Shown here piece by piece: positions 1 through 15,560 of a DNA stretch of 64,000 bases (position 1 is its first letter; each line of letters starts with the position of its first letter). Source of the stretch: Anoplopoma fimbria (Eukaryota > Chordata > Actinopteri > Perciformes > Anoplopomatidae); assembly GCF_027596085.1 (NCBI RefSeq), contig NC_072465.1, forward strand, positions 4,839,579 to 4,903,578, written 5' to 3'. The translations under genes and the position numbers were made by a program. The notes beneath the pieces are model-generated. The model had not been told where the DNA came from and ran no database searches. It worked only from the letters and a program-made list of their open reading frames with translations.

Positions 1-1334
1 CTCTAATATGAGGAGGAAAAGCACCCATATACTAAAATAATGTATCGAGATATGGCTTCAATGGCATGAGCCAAAAATCACTATTTCCTCAGAGGAAAAT
101 CTGTTGCAACCAGGGATGTCATTTCTCTCAAAACAGGACAGGATAAACAGGACCTGAATTAGAGTGGTTTTGTCAGAATGTAACAGAAATTGTTTCAGAA
201 ATCACAATCTACCCACGGAGAGAAGAAATGAGCGAATAATTCAATGTCTTAGCTGTTCGATAGCATGCTTTTTGAAATCCCCCTGAGCTGCTGCTATGTG
301 TGAATCTTGAACTAGGCACATGACCAAACGGCATAATCTCTATGGCCCACTATGGAGTCAAGGCTGTGGAGACACACGAGTCACAGGATCAAGTGGAGTC
401 TTTGTCAGTACAGATGTGGAACAACAAAAACTCATTTTTATCCTCTGACATCTGCTCCTTGTCGAGACGAGATAGAAGAGCATCACATCCAAGACGATCA
501 GGGTTTAAATCACTGGCGCTCTGTCAATCCTGTCTATATGGTTGTGTGTCCTGGAGCTGCTTGCCTGTTTACTATGTTCCAGATTGCTTTCATTGATCGT
601 AGTCCTCCACGCGGGGAAAAGAAATCCTCAGAGGATTCATTTCAGCACGTACAGCAGCAAAAGGGCTGCAGCAGAGGCGTCAATTTCCCTGTCTGACCAT
701 ATGTGTGTGTGTGTATGTGTGGTAGATTTGATGCCTCACATGTATCTGTCTGTGTGTGCGGCTGTTTGTAAAGTCCATTATTCACACAACACAAGCAGCT
801 TTCTAATTTGGCAAACATCAGCATCTGCTAAGCAAGGACTCTGGCGCTATAAACAACAACAACAACAACACAGCACCTGCATTATGATTTGTGGCTGCTG
901 ACGGAATACTAGAAGTTCTCTTTACTATTAATATTCCTGTGATGATACCTACATGGAGGATGAGCCTCGACCATTATAGCTGCCTCAAGGAAAGATTGTG
1001 ATGAGTGAGATGATCCGTCATCCACTAACACACAGGGTGGTTTTCTGTTTACTGTAATCCAGTATTGCAGAAGATGAGTATCAGCACTTTTTTATACATA
1101 TTTAAAGTCCAAACATATCAAAGACAGACTAACCACTATCTGGTCCTTTACATCCAGCTACAACATCTTTACAAAACAGGAAAAAACTAAGCGAACCATG
1201 ATGAACACTACCCATTAGACATCTCCTTGGGGCAAACTTTCTCTAAGGCAAAGTTTAGCCCAGCTTACAATGTAAATATTGACTGACTGGTGCAAGAGCA
1301 GATGAGAAACCAGTATTTTGCAGGTAATTAACAG
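1..1334. other. Noncoding, no recognised element
   Basis: No gene or repeat family is recognised. A short (CAA)n run lies at 852-870 and a degenerate TG patch at 701-722. Confidence 0.6.
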
Positions 1335-1432
1335 TGTTGCAATAAAGACCACTGAGACTGAAACCAAGACCATTTTGTGTATGGAGACTGAGTCTTGACC
1401 AAGACCAGACCAGTGCGAGACCCACATTGCAT
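1335..1432. repeat. Dispersed-repeat fragment, GAGAC/CAAGAC-rich
   Basis: The segment is built of degenerate GAGACTGA, CCAAGACCA and GTCTTGACC units. Together with 1940-2050, which shares TTGCAATAAA and CAGTGCGAG in the same order, it looks like one repeat family flanking the foldback element at 1485-1715. The family name is not known to me. Confidence 0.4.
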
Positions 1433-1484
1433 GACATATTTAAAAAAGGGACAGTTTGCCCCCAAAACATAAATAAAATGTTTT

Positions 1485-1715
1485 CCTCTTACCTGTAGTG
1501 CTATTTATCAATCAAGATCATTTTGGTGTGAGCTGCATAGTTTTGTAAATCATGGCCTGGTAACTCAAGATAATCTACTGATATCATACATCAGTCGGAT
1601 ATAGTCTTATTATATTGAAAATAATGCAGACATCTCTACAGTTGGTATCTCCAAAACGTTAGGCAACTCACACCAAAACAGTCTAGATTGATAAACAGCA
1701 CTACAGGTGAGTGGA
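1485..1715. mobile_element. Foldback/MITE-like element with about 50-bp inverted terminal arms
   Basis: The left arm (1485-1536) reads CTTACCTGTAGTGCTATTTA and continues to TTTTGGTGTGAGCTGC. The right arm (1663-1714) is its imperfect reverse complement, from GCAACTCACACCAAAA to GCACTACAGGTGAGTGG. The arms enclose about 125 bp with no coding capacity. Terminal inverted repeats without an ORF are the hallmark of non-autonomous DNA transposons. Very similar sequence is, I believe, common in percomorph genomes, but I cannot name the family. Confidence 0.6.
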
Positions 1716-1939
1716 AAAATATGCATTTTTGCTTATAAAATGTGGAACATGCAAACCATAGGCACTCTTCAAATTACATTCACATAAAATCCCCAGAAAG
1801 CAAATGAAGATTCATCTACATTCACCTCTTTTATTGCCATATATATTGTATATGTATATGTATGTGAAAGTGTACCATGAGAAATGTCTTGATAAAATAA
1901 TCAAAAGGCATAGCAGAAATGAATTTCATGTTTGGGAGT

Positions 1940-2050
1940 TTTATGGTCTTGACTGGTCTTGCAATAAAATCCAGAGTCCTCTTTGTCTGAGACAGAGACA
2001 AGGCCGAGACCTAAATAAAACAACAGTGCGAGTCAAAGACTTAATACAGG
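1940..2050. repeat. Second GAGAC-rich dispersed-repeat fragment
   Basis: It contains GGTCTTGACTGGTCTTGCAA, GAGACAGAGACAAGGC and CAGTGCGAGTC, the same kind of units as 1335-1432 and in the same orientation. The two may be halves of one older element interrupted by the foldback insertion between them. Confidence 0.35.
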
Positions 2051-2817
2051 TCCCTCCGGTTAAGAGGCCAGATCAGCACTTTTATAAAAAGACGGGGGAC
2101 TTTGGGGTGGGAGAATAAAAAAAAGATTAGAATGTGAACAGGATCAACAACAGTTGAGGATGACAAGAACGGTAAAACTGGGAAAGAATCAATTTTGAGG
2201 GAGTGAGAGAAGGTTGATATGAAAAACTAATAATCTCAGAGTCAGTGAGAAATGTGACAGCGACGGCCTCAGTGTGTGTGTGTGTGTGCACAGGATAGAC
2301 ATCTAGACACTGATAAGGGGATCCTGGGACACCGCGAGATTAAACCTTCACACACTTCAGCTGTCATTTAGCGAAGTGCTCTTCAAACACAACCAAAGAG
2401 GCATGTGTCAGCAAAAAGATTAGGCATTGGAAGTCTACCCTCAATACAGGCAGCAAGGCAGTGTTCCTCTATGAATTTGATCAAAGCATCAAAACCATTT
2501 GGAAAATAGAGTCATTCCCTACTTGATCTATTGATTCAAGTACAGAATAATTTAAATACCATTAACAATAAGTTAAGAAAGCAAAGAAGAGGGCATGTTG
2601 TTTTCCTTGACATGTGTTTATCCGGACCAATTACTCATTAATATCTTATTTTGACCAACAGTGATAGCAAGAGGCTCCAATAATTCTTGGAGACTACATT
2701 TCCAATAATTCCACTCAATTACTTTTTCAATAGACCCTCCAAGCCAAGTGAACGCCCCCTTCTGTCAAACTGCAAGCCCACCCACCACACAAGATAACCC
2801 GCCATGACATCATTAGG

Positions 2818-3119
2818 GGCGGCTGTGGCGTAGTGGAGAGCAAGGTAGTTTTCTAATCAGAGGGTCGGTGGTTCGATACCCGGCTTCGGCAGTCGATGTG
2901 TCCTTGGGCAAGACACTTAACCCCAAGTTGCTCCCGAAGGCTTGCCATCGGTGTGGACTGGATGTTGCATGAATGTTAGTTAGAGTCTGATGGTGGCACC
3001 TTGCATGGTAGCCTGTCATCAGTGTGTGAATGGGTGAATGATATGTAATATACTACTGACTGTAAGTCGCTTTGGATAAAAGCGTCTGCTAAATGACTGT
3101 AATGTAATGTAATGTAATT
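2818..3119 (+). mobile_element. V-SINE-like tRNA-derived SINE, copy 1
   Basis: The head carries RNA polymerase III promoter boxes: an A-box-like TGGCGTAGTGG at 2826-2836 and a B box GGTTCGATACC at 2870-2880. The central block TGTCCTTGGGCAAGACACTT (2899-2918) is typical of fish V-SINEs. The 3' end has a LINE-derived tail (AAGTCGCTTTGGATAAAAGC) closing with TGTAA repeats. The element is about 300 bp, close to full length. It is nearly identical to the copy at 13554. No clear target-site duplication was found. Confidence 0.85.
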
Positions 3120-4257
<1,138 letters not shown>

Positions 4258-4399
4258 TCCTGTATTATAAAGCTGATTAGCAAAGCTGCCTTCACAGATT
4301 CATCAATTCAGCTTTTGAGCTGATCTGAGCACAGATCATGCATCAATGTATGCTACTGGCTTTTACAGAGGAAAATAAACTTTCCAGCATTGGGTTTCA

Positions 4400-4710
4400 C
4401 AAGATTGTTTTTAGTTTTTTTTTAATTAACCAATTGATAATTTATTCTATAAAATGTCAGAAAAGAGGGATTAAGGCCCGTCGCAATTTCCCAGTGTCCA
4501 ATGTAATTTCTTCAAATATCCTGTTTTGTCTGACCAACAAGCCAAATCCCCAAAATATTCCATTTCAAAATGACATAAAGTAAAAAAAGCAATAAATCCT
4601 CACATATGAGAAGCTGAATCTATTGACTGTTTGGCATCAATTAACTAAATTGTTGGTGAATAATTTTCTGTTTATCAACTAAAAAAATGTATTGACTACA
4701 TCAGCATTAC
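4400..4710. repeat. Old dispersed-repeat fragment (ATAAAATGTCAGAAAA type)
   Basis: The block with TCTATAAAATGTCAGAAAAG, then CCAGTGTCC and TGTCTGACCAACAAGCC, resembles a degenerate repeat I associate with many percomorph genomes. A shorter relative may lie at 37840-37985. Recognition is by pattern only. Confidence 0.4.
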
Positions 4711-5564
4711 AGACATTATCACTGTTATTAATGTTTTAAACTGCTATATATGAACATATTCAAGTTTGATATACTTAATATATGTTGTTATGAGTTTATT
4801 AAGTATGTATAGGCATCATCTAACAAGGTTTTTCAAGACTAATCAATTCAGCTAGAGGTTACATTATCAAAATGATGGTCTGGCTCACCACTGATCTCAG
4901 CCTTGAGCTGACTACTTTATTTTTCAGAATCTTTCACCATTTTTTGCTGTCCTCTCATTTTTATCCCAGGGTCTTCTCTTTTTCTCTCTCTATCTCATCC
5001 TGTTTTCCTTTTCACTTCCTTTCTTATGTAATCTTTGTACCCTTGCATCCTCAAAACACTTATTTCCCTTGAGCTGCTGTCAGTTTCTTCAATCCATCTT
5101 TCCATCCGTCCGTCTCCATCGTGCCGGGAGAGGGCATGACTGACCCACTTTCCTGCCCCCGTCACCCCGTTACACTGCTGACTCAAGACCCGCTCAAGAT
5201 GTTGTGTGCGAACGCACAACTACAGACATACAGCTGTGCTAACGCGGATGAATACATTAGGCAACACATGCATACAAAAGGGACACTCAAACACACCACA
5301 TCTGCTCACTGATCTAATTTTAGACACAGGATGGGAGGCGCACACACATATATGCACACCAACACTAGGAACAAGCATAAACAAAAGTGGAGGAAAGTCT
5401 GTTCATCATGTCTGACGTCGCAAAAAGAAAACACAAGACAAACGCACGCATCATTTCCGACTTCAGACAACACTTTGCGATACTCTTAATTTACTTTCAT
5501 GTGCAGCAACGTTTAAATACCAGGTTTTACTCTCCTGATACAGAGAAGAAACTACCAGAAAAGT

Positions 5565-5702
<138 letters not shown>

Positions 5703-5837
5703 TGTGTTTTGAGGGTTGTGGGCTAATGGGGCAGCAGTCACTGCTGGTTACGTCTACAGTCGTTTCTGGGTCAGCATCAGGCAGCACTCATCCAGCACTG
5801 CATCCCTTAACAGCTGACTCCAGGCCAGACATGGAGG

Positions 5838-5848
5838 CACACACACAC

Positions 5849-5901
<53 letters not shown>
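5838..5901. repeat. (CA)n microsatellite, one CG interruption
   Basis: A CA array interrupted by an ACG unit near its left end, 140 bp from the preceding larger CA array in the same orientation. Confidence 0.97.
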
Positions 5902-5902
<1 letters not shown>

Positions 5903-6320
5903 GTCTATTAGTGAGTGGTTCATAGTTGTACCACTATCTTACAACCAGCAGGGGCAGATAAGTGCAAACGAGACATTTACTTAAACTCAAATTAACAACT
6001 CCCCATTGCAAAAGTATAGATACATAAATAAATACAAATATTAAGAGCTACTCTGTATCATCTAAGATAATACCCACCACACCTAAACACTATGAGATGG
6101 GTTTGGCCTGTAAATAAGCTGCATGCACTCAGTGACCCACACACACCTCTTCACACACACACACACACACACTTGATGAGCGTGGAAACAGCTTGTGTGT
6201 CTACATGGAGAGGATTTCATGTAACAATTACTCCACATTGTACTGCTGTCTTTGCATCCATGCCTTGCGAGTGCATATGGTCATGTGAGGCTGCATGCGT
6301 GCATTGTGCCAGCCATGTGC

Positions 6321-6325
6321 TGTGT

Positions 6326-6383
<58 letters not shown>
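6321..6383. repeat. (TG)n microsatellite with TGCG variants
   Basis: A TG array with TGCG units at its left edge. A small CA run at 6146-6171 lies nearby in opposite orientation. Confidence 0.97.
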
Positions 6384-6384
<1 letters not shown>

Positions 6385-6867
6385 CACAGCCTGTGAACAG
6401 AAGCACACGCATATTCAGAGATGAGCTATCTGTGGTGTCCTAGCACGATGAGCAGGATGAAGGCCAGTGAACCATGGCAAGAGCTTTGTGTGGGAGTTAG
6501 AGGGCGATAATTGTGTGTGTCCGTGTGTGTTTGTGTGTGACTGGGTTGCTCAGCACGCCGCTTTCTCCAACACACCGTCACCGGAGTATTACGTCGGAGG
6601 CTCAGGCTGGAGCGGGGCCCAGGTCCGAGGACTAGACCGTCAGTTGGCAGCCTGAATCCACCACAGAGGTCTACTACCAAACTGTGTGGACGCCTCGCTG
6701 ACGGACAGTCTCGCCTCCCTCTCTGCCATCAAACAGTGTCACTGCATGTGAAGCAGTGCTTCTTAAGAGAAGATCAGGAAACAATAAACTGCCTGTTTTA
6801 TGTGATCAATGACGGTCAATACAAAATCATGACATAACTCAAGTTCAAAGGTGAAATATATGTACAT

Positions 6868-6990
6868 TTTCATTTAAAGAAATAGTTCAATATTTTGGGA
6901 AAGTAGGCTTCATTTATACCACTCCCCATATCTGTAAGGTAAATGTTACATTAGCTTAGCCTAAACAATCGTTAACATGAAACTACTGAC
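6868..6990. repeat. Truncated dispersed repeat related (inverted) to 46080-46320
   Basis: AAATAGTTCAATATTTTGGG, then AAAGTAGGCTTCATTTAT, and further on TTAGCTTAGCCTAA, match in reverse order and complement the end of the element at 46080-46320 (GCTAAGCTAAGCTAAC ... CTTTCCCAAATTGTGC). Family unnamed. Confidence 0.5.
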
Positions 6991-6999
6991 ATGCCATAA

Positions 7000-9384
<2,385 letters not shown>

Positions 9385-10214
9385 CACATAGGGTGTACGG
9401 CAGGCTCTCTGTGTTGGCTTGTGAGGATTACAACACACCCATGGGACCGGGCCAGGAGGGGAGTTTCCTCCCAGGAGGGGCTGAGACGGTGGGGCAACGA
9501 CTCAAACTCACCTCTCTGTTAAGCAAACTGCCACATCGTCTATTAACTATGAGACTATTTATGCTTTATCAAATAAGGAACTCGTTACCTGGATTCACTT
9601 AAGTTGTCTCGAGTCATGAGAAGGAACTTCACAATACATTTTTAGAAAAGTCTAATCTCTTACAGTAACTGTGATATTAACAAGTAATAAAAACAGATAT
9701 ACTCTTTAACAATATTATTTAATAAAATATACAATTATCCAGCCCGGGAATAAACATCTTAAAGAAAAAATGTATTTCATTTGAGAGCTTTGCTTTCAAA
9801 AACACAATTCATCCTTTCTTTTTAAAGAAACAAAATTCAAGTATTTAGATATTTGTCTTAGAGATTTGACATTTTAGGACAATACTATTTGTCAAAAGCA
9901 TACCAGTACATTTTTTATTTTTTTCAAAACCATTCGTTAAAACAGTTTTCCACCAGGGTTGGAAATTGCCGACTTAATTTCAGTGTGTATCTGACAGCTT
10001 CCAAACCAGACATTGACAATCTGATAAGTAGCAGGGTGACCATAATTACATTTTTGCATCCCTCCCAGCATTGTAACTTTTATTGATATGAGAGACATCT
10101 TGGGTCACATTAAAATAAAAATGCAGCAATATCACGTCTGTGGAATGTGCACGTTTTCATTTAATAGCATTTTTTTATTTAATGAGCCTACAATCATTCT
10201 GCCAACCAGTGCAG

Positions 10215-10215
<1 letters not shown>

Positions 10216-10311
<96 letters not shown>
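10216..10311. repeat. (CA)n microsatellite
   Basis: About 95 bp of CA repeat flanked by unique AT-rich DNA. Confidence 0.98.
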
Positions 10312-10313
<2 letters not shown>

Positions 10314-10532
10314 GAAACAACATAGTTTATAGACTGTAGATGTCAATCATACTGTCACATGGTTCTCAGGCTTCACTTGGCTGTTTAATTCAAATTAATT
10401 CACACTGAATGAAGGCTCACTTCTTTCTGTTTCCAATACTGTTGGGAACACTATTCATTGTTCATCTTCTCAACACAACCAGAGCTGCTGACAGTAATTG
10501 TAAGGTAAGTAGACTACAGCATTTAACCCTGC

Positions 10533-10579
10533 TGTCACCTGTTGGTCATGTGTCAACCAACAGGTGACACATGACCAAC
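10533..10579. repeat. Two overlapping inverted repeats
   Basis: First pair: 14-bp arms TGTCACCTGTTGGT (10533-10546) and ACCAACAGGTGACA (10556-10569), with a 9-nt loop. Second pair: 15-bp arms GTTGGTCATGTGTCA (10541-10555) and TGACACATGACCAAC (10565-10579), with a 9-nt loop. Arms are perfect and share bases, so only one hairpin can form at a time. Confidence 0.9.
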
Positions 10580-11879
10580 CAGTTCTGTGGTTCAATCCTC
10601 AGACGAGACCGCCACCGAGATCTGTACTTTACAAGAAAGTCAATGTAAACGCCTTCAATTGAAGTGCTGAACAGATTGTATGCGTCTTTTTGCCTGCTCT
10701 CCTAGCCCCTCTGAGTATAGATGACAGGTGGCTCACTGTGGTCTTCCATGCCAAAATAATGTATGCACCAAAAGTAATAGAACTGTGTCCACAAGTGGCA
10801 TATCCTGGAGTTAAAAATAGATGAAAATTGCATCTTTTCCTTGAGAAGACCTCCCCCTGTGAGCTTTATCGTGCTGCCGTTTCACGTTAGCTTTATCTAC
10901 GCTCCTTTTGAGAGCTATGTGAAGGCTGGATCCTCACCATGGCTCTGGATTTTTTAGAAGATCAAGAGGAAATGGGAAGGAAAATGTTCTAAACGTCAGT
11001 AACGGTGACACAGCCAGCTGGGTTGCGGTAAGGGCTCAAGGGATTGCGGGCCGTTGAAATGGGTGAGGGGAAAAAAGATGTCGTCATTTTTAAATTGGGA
11101 AAAAAATCCCCTCTGACTTAAGCCTCTGTGATTTTATATGTGGTTTCAACAGAAGACTCTCCACCCATCCACCTGACTTTATCACCACTATAACCATCAC
11201 TAAGCGTCTGGTATGCAGACAGATACAGTCACCCACTGTTTAAATATTATTCTAAACCCCCACCGAACAGACAGCAGTGCGGAAATATCTGCCTCATTCA
11301 TCATCTTCATGACGTCCTCTGCTCTTTTGTCTAAAGTTTACGGAATGATGGAAATTCCACATATTTAATTATGTCAGGGCAGGTGGGCCACAGGAAGTGT
11401 GCTTTGCTGTAAAAACAACAATCTGTATGATGTGGAGGGGGACAGGGGTTGCACATTCATTATCATATTACATGTGTACCAAAAACACAGCGAAGGCGGT
11501 ATTTATCTTACCTGATGGAGTAATGGAGGAAGAGTCATCATCATCATCGTCAAGCAAACATCAGAAAAACCAGGACCATGGAAGAGAGAGAAAGAAGGAG
11601 AGGGAAAGGAAACAAATGTTAGAAACTCTGCAGTAATGAGCTCTGTTCACATGAAGACAACATCTATTCTACATGAAGCCTTTCTGTGTCACATGTATTC
11701 TGTAACAATGCCAGGAGTCTGTTGACATGCTAGCTTTAAAGGCGCTTTGAGCTAAATGCTAATGGAAATGTTCATATGCAGATGCTTAACATATGTAATA
11801 GTAACCTTTGTTTACAACCTAGGTTAGGATTTCAGCAATCTTAAAAATGGCTAATTACAAAACAAATTACAACTGGGAA
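10580..11879. other. Noncoding, no recognised element
   Basis: Unique-looking DNA with a small (TCA)n patch at 11537-11551 and a purine-rich tail (11580-11615). No exon or named repeat recognised. Confidence 0.55.
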
Positions 11880-12215
11880 TGATGGGAGTGTTATTTGTTT
11901 TTGCAGGTATTTGGTCTTAAAGCAAAGCATTGGACAAATTAAAAGTCTGACCTAATGATGGCGCTTGATCTTAAAGAAGACATCAATGTCTGTGCCCAAT
12001 TTCAAAGCCATTCAACTCAAAGTTGTTGAACATCATCTAAAAACATTGTCCAACCTCATGGTGGCACTTAAGTCATTAAGGTTCATCCTCTGGGTGGGCA
12101 ACATGGTCGTCTGTACAAAATTTCATAGCAATCCACAGTCCAACTCTCTCAACCCACTGACCAACACTGCCTTCAATAGAGCTGTGCTGCTAGAGTAGCT
12201 AAAAATGTAACATCC
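11880..12215. repeat. Dispersed-repeat fragment ('TGGCGCT / CAATCCA' family), copy 1
   Basis: Degenerate phrases such as CCTAATGATGGCGC, CCAATTTCAAAGCCATTCAA, CCTCATGGTGGCAC, TCATCCTCTGGGTGGG and AAATTTCATAGCAATCCA belong to a dispersed family also seen at 31530, 56740 and 59520. I recognise the pattern but not an official name. Confidence 0.5.
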
Positions 12216-13553
12216 ACAGTGGTTCCCATCTATTCTAACTTCTTCATGTATAAATATAAAAGCTTCATCGGGGGAAAAAAACTGCACGAGAGCAAATTCA
12301 GATATTGACAAATTGAACCTGAGACCAAGATAAAACTCAGCTCAGTTATGCGGTGTATTGATCCTCTACATGCATTTTGCCCGAAACAGACAACCCAAAT
12401 GACTGATGTGCTGACTCAGACACTTGGCATCTAATAATCACTTTCACAAACGACACATCGACTAAGACTGCTTGCATCTCCACAAGCTCTTGTGAAGTCC
12501 GCAGAAAAGGCCGATTCAGCAGATTTGCTGAAGTAATCCGAGGTTAAACAGAAAGACATAAACTGAGGTGACGCTCATGGGCACGGCTAAAGCTTTCACT
12601 GTGTTGTGGTCCGGCACAGTGAGAATTTAAAGTGGGAATAGGCGATTAGGATCTCATTACAAATCCTCTCAGTGTCAGAGAATCTATGCTAGGTAACCCA
12701 AGACCGATAGTGAACGGGTTCCGCACTAAACACCATCACGACGCGCCGTCGCCGCAGGTCCTGGCAAGCCTGAGGAGCCGCAGATGAAAATGTGGGTCGT
12801 GGTGGAAATTGACTTTATTTTAATTAGGTGGTGAGGGCTCGTGCTGTTGATGTTAGCGCTCGTGCTAAGTCCCGGGCACAGTCAGAGAAGCCTTAGCGTT
12901 AACTCAAGAAATGTGGGAGAGCCAGACCCAAAGCTAACATTAAACAGAGCTGAAGCTGCTGAGGCTCACAGACATGTTTATCTTAGAGGCTGGCTGGGCA
13001 AATGGAGAGGTGTAACACAGCAATACTCCCAACTCGTAAAAGCTAAAGAAAGACACCAGGACTCACCAGCTCTAATAAAAACACAGCAACACACCCTTGG
13101 AGGAACAAAAAGGGTGGAAAAAGATAAATGGCATATAAATGTTAGGCTACACAGAGTGCACATGCCAGCTGCAACACAGTCTATTAAAAAAAGCAGCCCC
13201 TCTTAAACATCTCTCCTCTTGAATTTGATTTGAACGCAATCAAAGTCAGAAATAAAACGGTTATTCTGAGCCTCACTGAGGTGAAGATGTCAAGTCAAGG
13301 TAATTACATGATTGTAATTATTTCGATGAAAGCTGTGAGACTAAATCAAAACAGTTAAGATGTGGGCCTCAACATAAAACACATAAAACAAATTGTTAAA
13401 AGACACTAAAAATCTCAGAAGAGCTGAGGAGAACTGCAAACTTAAGTCTCTCTTTCGCGACCTCTTTCACATTTCAAAAAGCCATTTGACCTATTGTTCA
13501 TAAAAATATATAGTGATTAGTGCAACTTTAACTGTTTACGGCAAACAGGGCAT
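12216..13553. other. Noncoding, no recognised element
   Basis: Single-copy-looking sequence. A CpG-containing patch (12725-12785, with ACGACGCGCCGTCGCCGCAG) stands out against AT-rich surroundings. No coding evidence. Confidence 0.5.
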
Positions 13554-13860
13554 GTGGCGGCTGTGGGGTAGTGGAGAGCAAGGTAGTTCTCCAATCAGAG
13601 GATCGGTGGTTCGATACCCGGCTTCGACAGTCGATGTGTCCTTGGGCAAGACACTTAACCCCAAGTTGCTCCTGAAGGCTTGCCATCGGTGTGGACTGGA
13701 TGTTGCATGAATGTTAGTTAGAGTCTGATGGTGGCACCTTGATGGTAGCCTGTCATCAGTGTGTGAATGGGTGAATGATATGTAATATACTACTGATTGT
13801 AAGTCGCTTTGGATAAAAGCGTCTGCTAAATGACTGTAATGTAATGTAATGTAATGTAAT
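13554..13860 (+). mobile_element. V-SINE-like tRNA-derived SINE, copy 2
   Basis: Same structure as the 2818 copy and same orientation: A-box-like TGGGGTAGTGG (13564-13574), B box GGTTCGATACC (13608-13618), V-SINE core block at 13637-13656, LINE-type tail and TGTAA repeats. It differs from copy 1 by scattered substitutions and a few small indels (for example CTTGATGG against CTTGCATGG), which suggests one subfamily. Confidence 0.85.
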
Positions 13861-15196
<1,336 letters not shown>

Positions 15197-15346
15197 AGAG
15201 GGAGAGAGCGATGCTCTGTTGTTAGTACCAGTGTCAGCTCCAGCTGCTAGCTGACAGGACGGGGGCAGAGTGAACGGTCAGCCTTTTGTGAAACTCTGTC
15301 GTCCCGTGGTTTCTGCCTCCATCCCTCTCTGTGATAACACGGTGAT

Positions 15347-15560
15347 GTACATTACATTACATTACATTACAGTCATTTAGCAGACGCTTTTATCCAAAGC
15401 GACTTACAGGAAGTGTATTCAACATAGGTATTCAAGAGAACTACTAGTCACCAGAAGTCATAAGTGCATCTCCTTTCTTAAACAAGCATCTAAAAGCATA
15501 AACCAGAGCAAAAGTATAGTGCAGAAATAAACTAATACGAATACAATAAGTGCTAAGTGG
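15347..15560 (-). mobile_element. LINE/SINE 3'-tail-related repeat, reverse orientation
   Basis: It starts with ATTACATTACATTACATTAC, then AGTCATTTAGCAGACGCTTT and TATCCAAAGCGACTTACA. This is the reverse complement of the tail shared with the two V-SINEs. The following sequence (ACTACTAGTCACCAGAAGTC, AACAAGCATCTAAAAGCATA) is not V-SINE body. This copy is therefore a different element using the same LINE-type tail, probably a truncated LINE or another SINE. Confidence 0.6.

Noticed and set aside
2826..2880. tRNA gene
   Set aside because: A and B boxes are present, but they belong to the tRNA-derived head of a SINE and no cloverleaf with a proper acceptor stem is evident.
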